From assembly GCF_028765165.1 (NCBI RefSeq), contig NZ_JARADB010000002.1:992001-1056000 (forward strand): 64,000 bases of DNA, given 5' to 3'. Below the pieces are notes generated by a model, which saw only the letters and a list, made by a program, of their open reading frames with translations, was not told the origin of the DNA and did not search any database. Of this stretch, positions 8,371-17,021 are shown one piece after another. The DNA comes from Paenibacillus sp. MAHUQ-63. Its GTDB lineage: Bacteria; Bacillota; Bacilli; Paenibacillales; NBRC-103111. Each line of letters opens with the position of its first letter. Position 1 is the first letter of the stretch. The position numbers and the translations under genes are program-made.

Positions 8371-9537
8371 CTATTTCGCCGTTGCGGCAAACTCCGCTTT
8401 GATCTTCTGGAGCAGCTCGGGCGAGATCAACACTTCATAGGCTGTAGAAGCGAGCGCCTTGGCCGTGAACAGCATCGCGTCCAATGCAGGCTCCTGCAGC
8501 GCCAAATCGCGGAATTCCTTCGTATGCAGCATGTGCTTCTCGCCGACAACTTTCACGAAGGGGTGAATGGTCGGACACTGGATGGATACGTTGCCCAAAT
8601 CCAGCGAGCCGTGATCCTTGCCGGTTTCGATCGCTTCCGGACGGACCCCCATCTCAGTCAGCTGCTGCGAGAACACCTGAGACAGAGTTTCATTCGTACG
8701 CAGCTCGTCATACGAGAACTCATAATTGGACGTCTTAAGCGTACATCCGGTTTGGAGTGCGGCGCCTTCGGCGCAGCGAAGCACCTTCTGCACGAGCTCG
8801 TTCGTATAAGTTCGCGAAGCGGAACGGATATAGAATTGGGCGACGGCATAGTCCGGAATAATATTCGGCGCCTTGCCGCCTTCGCTGACGATGCCGTGGA
8901 TACGCGCGTCCGATTTGAGCTGCTGGCGCAGCGCGTTAATGGAATTGAACAGCTGGATGACGGCATCCAGCGCGTTGATGCCTTCGTACGGCTGAGCCGC
9001 GGCATGCGCCGGACGTCCGAAGAATTCGTATTGGATGGCATCCATCGCCAGCGATTCGCCGGATTTCTCGTAGGTGTAGTAAGGATGCGCCATCAAGGCG
9101 ATATCCACATCGCGGAATAATCCTGCTTCGGCCATCGGCACCTTGGCGCCCTTGGTCTCTTCCGCCGGAGTCCCGTACACGCGAATGCTCCCGCCGGTCT
9201 CGGCGATGACCGATTGAAGCCCGACGGCCGCACCGATACTCATCATACAGATGAGATGATGCCCGCACGCGTGGCCCAGCTCCGGCAATGCGTCGTATTC
9301 GGCTAAGAACGCGACTACAGGCCCGGGTTTGCCGGAATCGTAGGTCGCGATGAAGGAAGTGGCGATGTCTAATACGCCTCGTTCAACCTGGAAACCGTGG
9401 TATTCCAGTTCCACGGTCAGGCGGGCGGCCGCTTGAAATTCTTCATGCCCGAGCTCCGGGTTCGCTCCGATGAAACTGGAGATGGCTTTGAATCTGCCGG
9501 CATAGGCATCGATGGTTTGGAATATGGTAGATTTCAT
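8371..9537 (-). CDS. M20-family amidohydrolase (AbgB/aminobenzoyl-glutamate hydrolase-like)
   Basis: 388 residues starting at the ATG at 9537, 11 nt downstream of AAAGGAG. Metal-binding and dimerisation features of the M20D subfamily are present: FLAEYDALPELGHACGHH near 75-93, the GTPAEETKGAK segment with the catalytic acidic pair near 120, and the lid-domain GRPAHAAAQPYEGINALDA near 180. The family hydrolyses N-acyl amino acids, indole-acetyl conjugates or p-aminobenzoyl-glutamate; the length and the GTPAEE form point to the AbgB/YtcP-like branch. It stands alone, convergent with the MFS gene. Substrate is inference only. Confidence 0.88.
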   Translation of the reverse strand: MKSTIFQTIDAYAGRFKAISSFIGANPELGHEEFQAAARLTVELEYHGFQVERGVLDIATSFIATYDSGKPGPVVAFLAEYDALPELGHACGHHLICMMSIGAAVGLQSVIAETGGSIRVYGTPAEETKGAKVPMAEAGLFRDVDIALMAHPYYTYEKSGESLAMDAIQYEFFGRPAHAAAQPYEGINALDAVIQLFNSINALRQQLKSDARIHGIVSEGGKAPNIIPDYAVAQFYIRSASRTYTNELVQKVLRCAEGAALQTGCTLKTSNYEFSYDELRTNETLSQVFSQQLTEMGVRPEAIETGKDHGSLDLGNVSIQCPTIHPFVKVVGEKHMLHTKEFRDLALQEPALDAMLFTAKALASTAYEVLISPELLQKIKAEFAATAK

Positions 9538-9680
9538 ATTTCGCTTAACTCCTTTATGGAATAGGACATACCTCCATTGTAGTATAAAGGAGGGCAAACT
9601 ACCACTTGATGCGTTCCTGGGTTACAATAAAGACAGGCAATTCCTGATGAAAATTTGATGCAGCGGGGAGGAATAATCAG

Positions 9681-9965
9681 ATGATGAAATACGGAGATGA
9701 GCACGCTGAACACCGGTTTACGCTGTCCTTTGCGGAGCGGGAGAGCCGGGGGCAGTGGCTCGACATCTTCCTGGACATTCACAAAGAAGCGGATGAACGG
9801 TTTCCGGAGGAATTGGTCGACCCGTCCGTTCTTGTCATTTGCAACTCGCAAGGGGACATCGTGCAGATCGTTCTGCATGACGAAGGCTGCGACTGTGAGT
9901 TTCAATTCACATACGCTGAGAAAGCGCAGATCGAGAAATTCGTTCAAGAGCATGTAAACGTATAA
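9681..9965 (+). CDS. hypothetical acidic protein, 94 residues
   Basis: Not recognised. Strong GGGGAGGA upstream of a double ATG (9681/9684) and coding-like codon use support it. The protein is acidic, soluble, has no signal peptide, and contains a CDCEF motif near residue 71. It sits between the M20 hydrolase (divergent) and the SGNH hydrolase (same strand, 82 bp downstream). No function can be offered. Confidence 0.6.
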   Translation: MMKYGDEHAEHRFTLSFAERESRGQWLDIFLDIHKEADERFPEELVDPSVLVICNSQGDIVQIVLHDEGCDCEFQFTYAEKAQIEKFVQEHVNV

Positions 9966-10047
9966 AAAAACGAGCATGCGCCGCTCTTCCCAAACTAGGC
10001 GTTTATGCATATACTATCCTACGTCAGGCTTTAGGGAGAGGATAGCA

Positions 10048-10707
10048 ATGGCTAAGACCATCAATTATTTGGCATTTGGCGACTCGCTGACCGTTGGTTT
10101 CGGAGCGCCGGCAGGCCTTGGATTCGTGGACATCTTTCGGCTGAAGGTCGAGCAGGAGCTGAACCATCCGGTACATTTGATCCAAGCGGGTACGAACGGT
10201 GCCACAACCTCCGAGCTGCTCCAAACGATGGAGTCCGACCCGCAAATTCAGCAGGATATCCGCAGCGCGGATATCATTACGATGACAGCCGGCGGCAACG
10301 ACTTGATCCAAGCGGCCATTCCCTTTTTTTACCAAAACGATCCTGGGTTCCTGAAAGCGGCACTTCAAACCTACGAAGCGAATTACAAAAAGATAATGCT
10401 GCAGATTGAGGCGCTTCGGCAGGGCGTGCAGACTCCATACTTAATGGCTTTAGTCGGCTTGTATAATCCGTTGCCTCAGGTACCGGATGCAGCCTACTGG
10501 GTGCAGCGGTTTAATTTGTTCCTGCGTAAATTGGAGCAGCCGCATATTGTTGTCGTGCAAGTGTACGACTCTTTCGTCGGGCAGAATACCCGCTACTTGG
10601 CGGACGATGCGATTCACCCGAATGAGTTGGGATACGGCGAACTGGCGCGTCAGGTGGAGAAGGCGGTTACTCCTCAACACCTGCGGCAGTTCGTTACAAC
10701 CTCATGA
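10048..10707 (+). CDS. SGNH/GDSL-family lipase or esterase
   Basis: 219 residues from the ATG at 10048 with GAGAGGAT upstream. The four SGNH blocks are visible: block I FGDSLTVGFGA (Ser nucleophile at 12), block II with a glycine in AGTNGATT near 50, block III TAGGNDL near 80 (Asn oxyanion), block V DAIHPNELGY near 186 (Asp/His). No signal peptide, so probably cytoplasmic, as for YpmR-like or TAP-like esterases. Hydrolyses an ester or thioester of unknown identity. Its stop codon overlaps the 3' end of the convergent HlyIII gene by 6 bp. Confidence 0.9.
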   Translation: MAKTINYLAFGDSLTVGFGAPAGLGFVDIFRLKVEQELNHPVHLIQAGTNGATTSELLQTMESDPQIQQDIRSADIITMTAGGNDLIQAAIPFFYQNDPGFLKAALQTYEANYKKIMLQIEALRQGVQTPYLMALVGLYNPLPQVPDAAYWVQRFNLFLRKLEQPHIVVVQVYDSFVGQNTRYLADDAIHPNELGYGELARQVEKAVTPQHLRQFVTTS

Positions 10708-11334
10708 CATGATGACATATCCGATAATAGAAATGAAATGACAGGCGCTACCGGCCAGTACGAAAATATGCCATATGGCATGGTGATAAGGGATGCGCCT
10801 CCATACATAGAAGATCGATCCGAATGTATATAGAAGCCCCCCGGCGACGAGCCATACGATACCTCCGAGAGGCAGGTTGGTGTACAGCGGCTTGAAGGCA
10901 ACGACGATGAGCCAGCCCATCAAAATGTAGCAAAGCGTCGAAATCAGTATAAATCGTTTCACGAAAAAGATTTTGAGCACGATTCCCGCAAGTGCCAGTC
11001 CCCAGATGACGCCGAAAAAGGTCCAACCCAAAGGTCCGCGCAGTGTAACCAGCAAATATGGCGTATAGGTGCCGGCAATCAGGACATAGATGGCAGAATG
11101 ATCGAGCAGTTCGAACACATCCTTAACCTTCGGATGTCTAACGCTGTGCAGCAAGGTTGAGCACGTATACAGGATAACGAGCGCAGCTCCGAACACGCTG
11201 AAGCTGACGAGATGCCAAGCGTTTCCATGCAGATTGGCCTGAATCACGAGCAGAATTAGCGCCGCGATGCTTAATAGAACGCCGATTCCGTGGGAGATGG
11301 CGTTAGCTTTCTCTTCTTTGACGGAATATTCCAA
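10702..11334 (-). CDS. hemolysin III / PAQR-family membrane protein
   Basis: 210 residues with seven hydrophobic segments. The conserved pattern is complete: EEKANAISHGIG near 7-18, SVRHPKVKDVFELLDHSAIY near 64-83 and the terminal HHAIWHIFVLAGSACHF with the zinc-binding histidines near 184-200. The family includes B. subtilis YplQ and E. coli YqfA; bacterial members are implicated in membrane fluidity rather than true haemolysis. TTG start at 11334 with AAGGGA 7 nt upstream. Confidence 0.92.
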   Translation of the reverse strand: MEYSVKEEKANAISHGIGVLLSIAALILLVIQANLHGNAWHLVSFSVFGAALVILYTCSTLLHSVRHPKVKDVFELLDHSAIYVLIAGTYTPYLLVTLRGPLGWTFFGVIWGLALAGIVLKIFFVKRFILISTLCYILMGWLIVVAFKPLYTNLPLGGIVWLVAGGLLYTFGSIFYVWRRIPYHHAIWHIFVLAGSACHFISIIGYVIMS

Positions 11335-11392
11335 CTGAAATCCCTTCTTTCCTTCTGAAATAACAACTCCTTATAGATTGGACGATGCGAAT

Positions 11393-12163
11393 ATGTTTTT
11401 ACCTTCATTTCAATTACAAAATAAAATTGCAATTGTCACCGGTGCCGGCAGAGGCATCGGCAGGGCGCTGGCCATCGGCCTTGCGGAAGCGGGAGCGGAT
11501 GTGGCGCTTTTTGCCCGCACGGCAAGCGATTTGGAGAGCGTTGCCGGCGAAATTCGCGCCCTGGGCAGACAAGCTTATCCTTTCCGGGTCGACGTCACAA
11601 GCAGGGAACAGATTGATGAGGCCGTGAAGCTGCTCGTCGAACAGACCGGACGGATCGACATTCTGATTAATAACGCCGGGATGAACATTCGCAGCCAAGC
11701 GCTGGCGGTGACGGACGAGGAATGGGATAAGATCATGCAGACGAATCTGAAATCGGCTTTCTTATGCTCCCAGATCGTCGGCGAACGGATGAAAGAGCAG
11801 GGCTACGGGCGAATTATCAATATTGCCTCCGTTGCCGGTCAGGTTGCCCTGCGCACGGGGGTTGTATACGCGGCTACCAAAGCGGCGATGATCCAAATGA
11901 CCAAAGTGCTCGCTCTGGAGTGGGGCAAGTTCGGCATTCACGTGAACGGCATCGGCCCTTGGTATTTCAAGACACCGCTGACGGAAACCATTCTAGCGAA
12001 TCCGGATTACTTGGCGGAGATCATTGCGCGTACGCCGCTGCGCCGTGTCGGCGAGCTGGAGGAATTGGTCGGGCCTGCCGTGTTCCTGGCTTCCGATGCA
12101 GCCAATTATATAACCGGCCAAACGTTGTTTGTCGACGGCGGTATGACCATCTATGGCTTCTAA
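11393..12163 (+). CDS. short-chain dehydrogenase/reductase (gluconate 5-dehydrogenase or 3-ketoacyl reductase-like)
   Basis: 256 residues from the ATG at 11393. A TTG at 11378 is also possible, since neither start has a convincing RBS. Classical SDR features: cofactor loop TGAGRGIG at 16-23, NNAG near 94, catalytic Ser in NIASVAG near 145 and YAATK near 158-162, and the C-terminal ITGQTLFVDGGMT. An Arg after the GAG loop suggests preference for NADP(H). The PFRVDVTS and IIARTPLRRVGELEEL segments match the gluconate 5-dehydrogenase/SDR branch. Substrate unknown; the neighbours do not help. Confidence 0.87.
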   Translation: MFLPSFQLQNKIAIVTGAGRGIGRALAIGLAEAGADVALFARTASDLESVAGEIRALGRQAYPFRVDVTSREQIDEAVKLLVEQTGRIDILINNAGMNIRSQALAVTDEEWDKIMQTNLKSAFLCSQIVGERMKEQGYGRIINIASVAGQVALRTGVVYAATKAAMIQMTKVLALEWGKFGIHVNGIGPWYFKTPLTETILANPDYLAEIIARTPLRRVGELEELVGPAVFLASDAANYITGQTLFVDGGMTIYGF

Positions 12164-12199
12164 GCCTTAAGCTGTGTCCATTTGCATCATTTTGTATGA

Positions 12200-12228
12200 T
12201 TGAGCTTTCACGCTATATCTTATATACT
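12200..12228 (+). promoter_or_regulatory. sigma-A promoter of the degV pair
   Basis: TTGAGC at 12200-12205, a 17-bp spacer and TATACT at 12223-12228, about 70 bp before the first DegV start. Confidence 0.6.
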
Positions 12229-12297
12229 GAAAGACAATCAATAGATGTAATGCGCTTTCATAGTTTGGCACATAGATGAGATAAGGTGGTAGACGCA

Positions 12298-13146
12298 ATG
12301 CCTCGGGTGCGTATATATACAGACAGCACATGCGATTTAAGCGATGAATTGATTCAACGTAATGAAATTGAAAAGGTGCCCTTATATGTGGTGTTTGATG
12401 ATCGATCCTATAAGGATGGCCTAACGATCAAGCCCGACAAGCTTTTCGAGCTCGTAGAAGCCCGCGGCAAACTGCCCCAAACGGCAGCGCCGTCCCCGGC
12501 CGATTTCGAGAGGGCGTTCGAGAAAGTCATCGCAGCCGGGGATGACATTGTCTATATCGGACTGTCCTCCGTATTATCTTCAACCATTCAGAATGCCTCG
12601 ATTGCGGCTGCATCCTTTCCGGATGATAGAGTGACCGTGATAGATTCCCGGAATTTATCGACCGGTATCGGTCTTCTCGTCTTGAAAGCCGCGCAAGCGG
12701 CTAGGGACGGCAGGAGCAGCGGCGAAATCAAGGCATTGATCGAATCGCTGCGCTCCCGGATCGAAGTGGAGTTCATCATCGACACATTGGAATATTTGCA
12801 CAAAGGCGGCAGATGCTCGAGCGTACAGCATTTCATCGGGAGCCTGCTGAAGATCAGGCCGGTCGTGAAGGTGATCGAAGGCGCCATGACACTAACCGAC
12901 AAGGTGAGGGGCAAGCGCGAGAAAGCGCTCGCACAATTGCTGAATAATGCGCTCGCCCTCAAGGACAAGATGGACGCGGAATATTTGTTCATTACACATG
13001 CGATGGCGGCGGACGAGGCGATTTATCTCAAACAACAAATCGAACAACACACTTCTGTGAAACAAGTCTGCATAACCGAAACCGGCTGCGTGGTTTCCTC
13101 TCACTGCGGACCTCGAACGGTAGGAATCGTATTCGCCACTACTTAG
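12298..13146 (+). CDS. DegV-family fatty-acid-binding protein (first copy)
   Basis: 282 residues from the ATG at 12298, with AAGGTGG upstream. DegV hallmarks: IYTDSTCDLS at the N-terminus, TAAPSPADF near 63, YIGLSSVLSSTIQNA near 86-100 (lipid carboxylate-binding serines), DSRNLSTGIG near 118 and YLHKGGRCSS near 164. DegV/FakB proteins bind a fatty acid and present it to the FakA kinase, which is not in this window. A second DegV gene begins 16 bp downstream. The two proteins are clearly paralogous but diverged, suggesting different fatty-acid specificities. Confidence 0.92.
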   Translation: MPRVRIYTDSTCDLSDELIQRNEIEKVPLYVVFDDRSYKDGLTIKPDKLFELVEARGKLPQTAAPSPADFERAFEKVIAAGDDIVYIGLSSVLSSTIQNASIAAASFPDDRVTVIDSRNLSTGIGLLVLKAAQAARDGRSSGEIKALIESLRSRIEVEFIIDTLEYLHKGGRCSSVQHFIGSLLKIRPVVKVIEGAMTLTDKVRGKREKALAQLLNNALALKDKMDAEYLFITHAMAADEAIYLKQQIEQHTSVKQVCITETGCVVSSHCGPRTVGIVFATT

Positions 13147-13162
13147 GAAATGAGTGTACACC

Positions 13163-14008
13163 ATGACGACAATCAAGATTATCACTGACAGCAGCTGCGA
13201 CCTCCCCAAAATGATAGTAGACGAGCTAGGGATTTCGATCGTGCCATTGTCCGTACATTTTGGAGAGAAGTGCATGTCTCCTCACATGGACTTATGCGAT
13301 TTCTACGCGAGAATGAAAACGGAAAGCGTACTGCCGAAGACTTCAAGTCCGTCACCGCAGCACTTTCTATCGAATTATTCGGATAAGGCTGGGAGAGATC
13401 AGGATATTCTTGTTATTTGTCTTTCATCCGCGATCAGCAGCACCTATCATCATGCCTTAATGGCCAAGGAACTGCTTCTGGAAGAAGGCTATCAGGGGAG
13501 CATTGAGGTAATTGATTCCAAAACAGCATCGCTTGGCTTGGGCGTTCTGGTCTATAAAGCGGCCAAATTAGCGGCGGCCGGAGCTTCCTTCGAGCAAGTG
13601 GCTTCAGCCGTACACGGTTGGATCCCCCGGACAGGCACGCTCTTCTTCCTGGACACACTGGATAACGTCATCAAAGGCGGACGCCTTGACCGGGTTCGCG
13701 GCGCCGTAGCCTCCGTGCTGAATATTAAGCTGCTCATGAAAGCTAGCGAGGAAGGCTCGATTGAAGTAACGGAGAAAATCCGCGGTACACAGCAGGCATT
13801 GAAGCGGCTGATTGCCAAAGTAGGCGAGAAGCATCACGATTACGAGCATGACGTGATTGCGGTCGCGCATAGCAACTGCGAAGAAAGAGCGCGCGAAGTG
13901 CTGCATCAGCTGCTTGAGAAGCACCCGTTCCGCAGAGTATTGTTCGCCAATATGGGAACGGTGATCGGCACGTATGCCGGCGAAGGCGGCGTGCTGATCG
14001 CTTACTAA
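13163..14008 (+). CDS. DegV-family fatty-acid-binding protein (second copy)
   Basis: 281 residues from the ATG at 13163. A GTG at 13154 is an alternative with slightly better spacing to AGGAAA. Features: KIITDSSCDLPK, TSSPSPQHF near 62, CLSSAISSTYHHA near 87-99, DSKTASLGLG and NVIKGGRLDRVRG. Co-transcribed with the preceding DegV gene and followed by a strong terminator. A DegV pair in one operon may let the cell sort saturated from unsaturated fatty acids, as FakB1/FakB2 do in Staphylococcus; this is inference. Confidence 0.9.
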   Translation: MTTIKIITDSSCDLPKMIVDELGISIVPLSVHFGEKCMSPHMDLCDFYARMKTESVLPKTSSPSPQHFLSNYSDKAGRDQDILVICLSSAISSTYHHALMAKELLLEEGYQGSIEVIDSKTASLGLGVLVYKAAKLAAAGASFEQVASAVHGWIPRTGTLFFLDTLDNVIKGGRLDRVRGAVASVLNIKLLMKASEEGSIEVTEKIRGTQQALKRLIAKVGEKHHDYEHDVIAVAHSNCEERAREVLHQLLEKHPFRRVLFANMGTVIGTYAGEGGVLIAY

Positions 14009-14083
14009 AGAAGAAGACACCTGATCTCCGAAGGCATTGGCTGTAGCCATGCAGCTTGGGGAACCGTCAGGTGTCTTCTTTCG
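14008..14083. terminator. long-loop bidirectional terminator
   Basis: AAGAAGACACCTGA at 14011-14024 pairs perfectly with TCAGGTGTCTTCTT at 14067-14080 across a 42-nt loop, with a T-rich 3' side on the plus strand and A-rich 5' side. It separates the DegV operon from the convergent helicase gene. Confidence 0.7.
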
Positions 14084-16231
14084 TTATGCGGGATATTCGG
14101 TTGTGACGATATCCGAATCGTCGGTAGCGACAAGAGGCGATAGATCGCCTGCCGCTATGAGCCACAGCTCATGCAGGGCGCGGGTGCAGCCCACATACAG
14201 CAATTTGGCATCCATCAGCGTGGCTTCGTACTGCACGGAGGTGACATCCATGAGCACAACGGCATCGAACTCCAACCCTTTGGTCAGGTACACCGGAAGC
14301 ACCGAGATGCCGCCTCGGTATACACGCTGCTTGGAGGTGATGAGATTCGTCTCGATGCCTGCAGCGGCCAGTGCTTCATGAAGCTCTTCCGCTTGTTTCT
14401 CCGTTCTGGCGACGACGGCGATTGTGCTCGAGTTTCCTTGCTGCATCGTGGCGATAGCCCGGTGCAAGAGCGGCAGCCGGTCTTTCGCAGCAGTCTGCAG
14501 CACCCGGACTTTGTTGCCGCTTCGGAACACGGGCACCGCCAGCAGAGGATTCTCTACGCCTCGCTTCAGCACCAGATTGGCGAATTGGATAATTTCCATC
14601 GTGGACCGGTAGCTTCGTTCCAGCTCGAAATACCCCTGCTGCCCTTCGTCAAACAGGCTGGAAAATTCTTTCCAATCCTGGATGCCCTGGTAGGCATGAA
14701 TGCCTTGCGATAAGTCGCCAAGGATCGTGAACGAGCTGTTGCGTGTGTATTGATCGAGTACGGCGACCTGGAACGGCGAGAAGTCCTGAGCTTCGTCGAT
14801 GACAACATGATCGAAAATGTGCTCCGAAGGGATGCCATAGAGGCGAGCGTGTATATAGAGAAGCGGCGCGAGATCCTCAAGCTGCACTTCTTTCTTCTTG
14901 AACAGCTTCAAGGAGGAACTGACGAGCGGCTCCGGCAGTTGGCCCAGCAAATGATATGGCGTGCTGTCGGCGAACAGCGTCTTGTAGAAGCTGAAAGCCG
15001 TATGTTCAGGCCAGCCTGTTAAATACGTGCGAAGTCGTTGACCCGATTTCTTTTTCAAGTCTTTTTTTCGCGTTTGGTCCCATATCTTGTCAAGCTGCAT
15101 GTCCGTCCAACGCTTGATTCGGGCTACGACCCGTTCACGGCGTTTGGCAACCGGATAATGCTTGTTCTCGACAAAGAACCAATCGCGGATCGTTGCTAGC
15201 GGCAGCTTGCTGCCTTCCCATGGAACATAATCCGCTGTCGGGATGTAGGCGGCCTCGAATTGCGTCAGGCACGAGTCCAACATCGCTTTAAAGGCAATGG
15301 AGCCTTTGAATCTTCCAGGAGCGTTATCGTCGATCGGCGGTCTTTTGCTGCCAAGAGCGAACCACGTTTGCAGTGTCAACGCCTGATCCGCCAGCTTCAC
15401 TTCCTGGTCCAGCACATCCAGCGCCCAGTCGGTAAACGTGCTTTGCTGGATATTGCCCACGCCTAGTTCAGGCAGTACGCCGGAGATATAGTCGAGGAAC
15501 ATGGAGTTCGGGGCGAAAATGATCATCCGTTCGGCTCGGACCTGTTCACGGTATTGGTAAAGCAAATAAGCAAGGCGATGCAAGGCTACGGTTGTTTTAC
15601 CGCTGCCGGCTACTCCTTGTATGATGAGGGCTGTATTTTTGGCTGCACGGATAATCCGGTCCTGTTCCGCTTGAATCGTCGAAACGATATCGCGCAGCTT
15701 GTTATCTTTGTTCTCGCCTAGCCGGTATAGCAGAAATTCATCGCCAACGGCTAAGGAATCTTCATTACGGTCGTATGTATCGACGACCCGCTGAAGAATC
15801 TGCTTTCGAACGACCAGGTTGCGCTTCAAATAAACGAGTCCTTCGATGAGGCCGTCCGGGGAGTCGTAGGACGCGGGGTCCAGACCTCCGGTGAAGGAAT
15901 AGAAGAGGCTGGCTACAGGTGCACGCCAATCGATAACGAGCAGGCGGCCGGTCCGTTCGTCTTCTACGCCGGATTTCCCAATATAAAGCGGCGACGAGGC
16001 GGGGGTGCCGGATTCCTGAAAGTCAAGCCTGCCGAAATACGGTTCATCGACGGCTTTGGCCAAGTTGTGGCGGCTGTTCTCGCGGGCAACCTCCAGCGCT
16101 TGCTCTGTGAGATCCGGTCCGTAGTAGACGGGTGTAGCTCGCAGCCTTGCCAGCTGTTTGTCAATCTCGGCATTCGTTATCTCAAGCCGTTGCAGTTCTT
16201 CTTGATAGGCACTTTGAGTCTTTGTGTCCAA
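14084..16231 (-). CDS. HelD-like UvrD/Rep-family DNA helicase, RNA polymerase-associated type
   Basis: 715 residues, close to the 774 of B. subtilis HelD (YvgS). An N-terminal coiled-coil arm (about 5-60) precedes the split helicase core, as in HelD proteins that enter RNA polymerase channels and recycle stalled complexes. Visible motifs: Walker A QGVAGSGKTTVALHR near 208-222, DEAQDFSPFQ (motif II) near 480, GDLSQGIHAYQG (motif III) near 505, RSYRSTMEI (motif IV) near 535, and the C-terminal VYLTKGLEFDAVVL and LLYVGCTRAL motifs. TTG start at 16231 with AGGAGG about 9 nt upstream. Divergent from the glutathione peroxidase gene. Confidence 0.9.
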   Translation of the reverse strand: MDTKTQSAYQEELQRLEITNAEIDKQLARLRATPVYYGPDLTEQALEVARENSRHNLAKAVDEPYFGRLDFQESGTPASSPLYIGKSGVEDERTGRLLVIDWRAPVASLFYSFTGGLDPASYDSPDGLIEGLVYLKRNLVVRKQILQRVVDTYDRNEDSLAVGDEFLLYRLGENKDNKLRDIVSTIQAEQDRIIRAAKNTALIIQGVAGSGKTTVALHRLAYLLYQYREQVRAERMIIFAPNSMFLDYISGVLPELGVGNIQQSTFTDWALDVLDQEVKLADQALTLQTWFALGSKRPPIDDNAPGRFKGSIAFKAMLDSCLTQFEAAYIPTADYVPWEGSKLPLATIRDWFFVENKHYPVAKRRERVVARIKRWTDMQLDKIWDQTRKKDLKKKSGQRLRTYLTGWPEHTAFSFYKTLFADSTPYHLLGQLPEPLVSSSLKLFKKKEVQLEDLAPLLYIHARLYGIPSEHIFDHVVIDEAQDFSPFQVAVLDQYTRNSSFTILGDLSQGIHAYQGIQDWKEFSSLFDEGQQGYFELERSYRSTMEIIQFANLVLKRGVENPLLAVPVFRSGNKVRVLQTAAKDRLPLLHRAIATMQQGNSSTIAVVARTEKQAEELHEALAAAGIETNLITSKQRVYRGGISVLPVYLTKGLEFDAVVLMDVTSVQYEATLMDAKLLYVGCTRALHELWLIAAGDLSPLVATDDSDIVTTEYPA

Positions 16232-16342
16232 GATCAGTTACCTCCTAAGAGTTGATGTAGTTAGAATCGCGTATCGTATAAGCAGGTAAACAATATAACA
16301 CACCTGTTAAGATATGGGAAGTGTAACCGTGTTCAGGTGTAT

Positions 16343-16371
16343 TTGGGGTCGATGGAAAACAATGCTATAAT
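16343..16371 (+). promoter_or_regulatory. sigma-A promoter of the glutathione peroxidase gene
   Basis: TTGGGG at 16343-16348, a 17-bp spacer and TATAAT at 16366-16371. It rules out start codons upstream of 16380. Confidence 0.65.
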
Positions 16372-16411
16372 GGACATGTACGAAATCTACTTGGAGAAGG
16401 AGCCGATCGAG

Positions 16412-16891
16412 ATGTCCATATATGATATCGAAGTTCAGACGATTAAGGGAGAGACGCAGCCGCTTTCAGCATACAAAGGCAAGGTGTTGTTAATTGTCAA
16501 TACGGCTAGCGCTTGCGGACTTACTCCTCATTACAAAGGCCTGCAAAGCTTATACGAGCAGTATCAGGACAAAGGGCTGGTTGTTTTAGGCTTCCCTTGC
16601 AATCAATTCGCCGGACAGGAGCCGGGGACGAATGAGGAAATTCAAGCTTTCTGCGAGCTGAACTATCAGGTGACATTCCCCATGTTTGCTAAAGTGGACG
16701 TGAAGGGCGAGCATGCGCATCCGTTGTTTACGTATTTGCTGAGCCATACGCCGGAGCCATACCGCACGGGTGAGATCGAATGGAATTTCGTGAAATTCCT
16801 TGTAGATGCAAGCGGTATTGTCGTGAAGCAGTACAGTGCAAGAACGGAGCCTGCAGATATTGCCGGTGATATCGAAGCTATACTTGCCTAA
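16412..16891 (+). CDS. glutathione peroxidase family protein (Cys type)
   Basis: 159 residues from the ATG at 16412 with GGAGAAGGAG upstream. The catalytic tetrad is present: Cys in NTASACGLTPHY near 34, Gln in FPCNQFAGQEPG near 68, and Trp-Asn in EWNFVKFLVD near 125. There is a plain Cys codon, not selenocysteine. Bacterial homologues (BsaA/Gpo) reduce peroxides using thioredoxin or, in this lineage, perhaps bacillithiol. Cytoplasmic, with its own promoter. Confidence 0.93.
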   Translation: MSIYDIEVQTIKGETQPLSAYKGKVLLIVNTASACGLTPHYKGLQSLYEQYQDKGLVVLGFPCNQFAGQEPGTNEEIQAFCELNYQVTFPMFAKVDVKGEHAHPLFTYLLSHTPEPYRTGEIEWNFVKFLVDASGIVVKQYSARTEPADIAGDIEAILA

Positions 16892-16906
16892 TCCAGGAAA
16901 AAATAG

Positions 16907-16935
16907 TTGCAATGATGACAACCCCCCGCTATAAT
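16907..16935 (+). promoter_or_regulatory. sigma-A promoter of the leader/attenuator transcript
   Basis: TTGCAA at 16907-16912, an exact 17-bp spacer and TATAAT at 16930-16935. The start point should fall near 16942, about 30 nt before the leader-peptide start and 205 nt before the first structural gene. Confidence 0.78.
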
Positions 16936-16970
16936 CAGGATAATCATGACGGTGAAGGAGACGAATCAGA

Positions 16971-17021
16971 ATGAAATCAACAGCATGGTTCGTACAATTT
17001 CATTATTTTCATAAGCGTTAG
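16971..17021 (+). CDS. 16-residue leader peptide MKSTAWFVQFHYFHKR
   Basis: A short reading frame with AAGGAG 10 nt before its ATG, placed directly after a consensus promoter and ahead of a series of hairpins ending in an intrinsic terminator. The second half of the peptide reads Phe-x-x-Phe-His-Tyr-Phe-His-Lys-Arg, so three aromatic and two His codons cluster in the last eight codons. The last codons and the stop (17015-17022) form one arm of the first hairpin, which is how leader peptides couple ribosome position to RNA folding. No known leader family is recognised. It could be a chance frame, but promoter, RBS, codon bias and overlap with the hairpin arm argue otherwise. Confidence 0.6.
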   Translation: MKSTAWFVQFHYFHKR

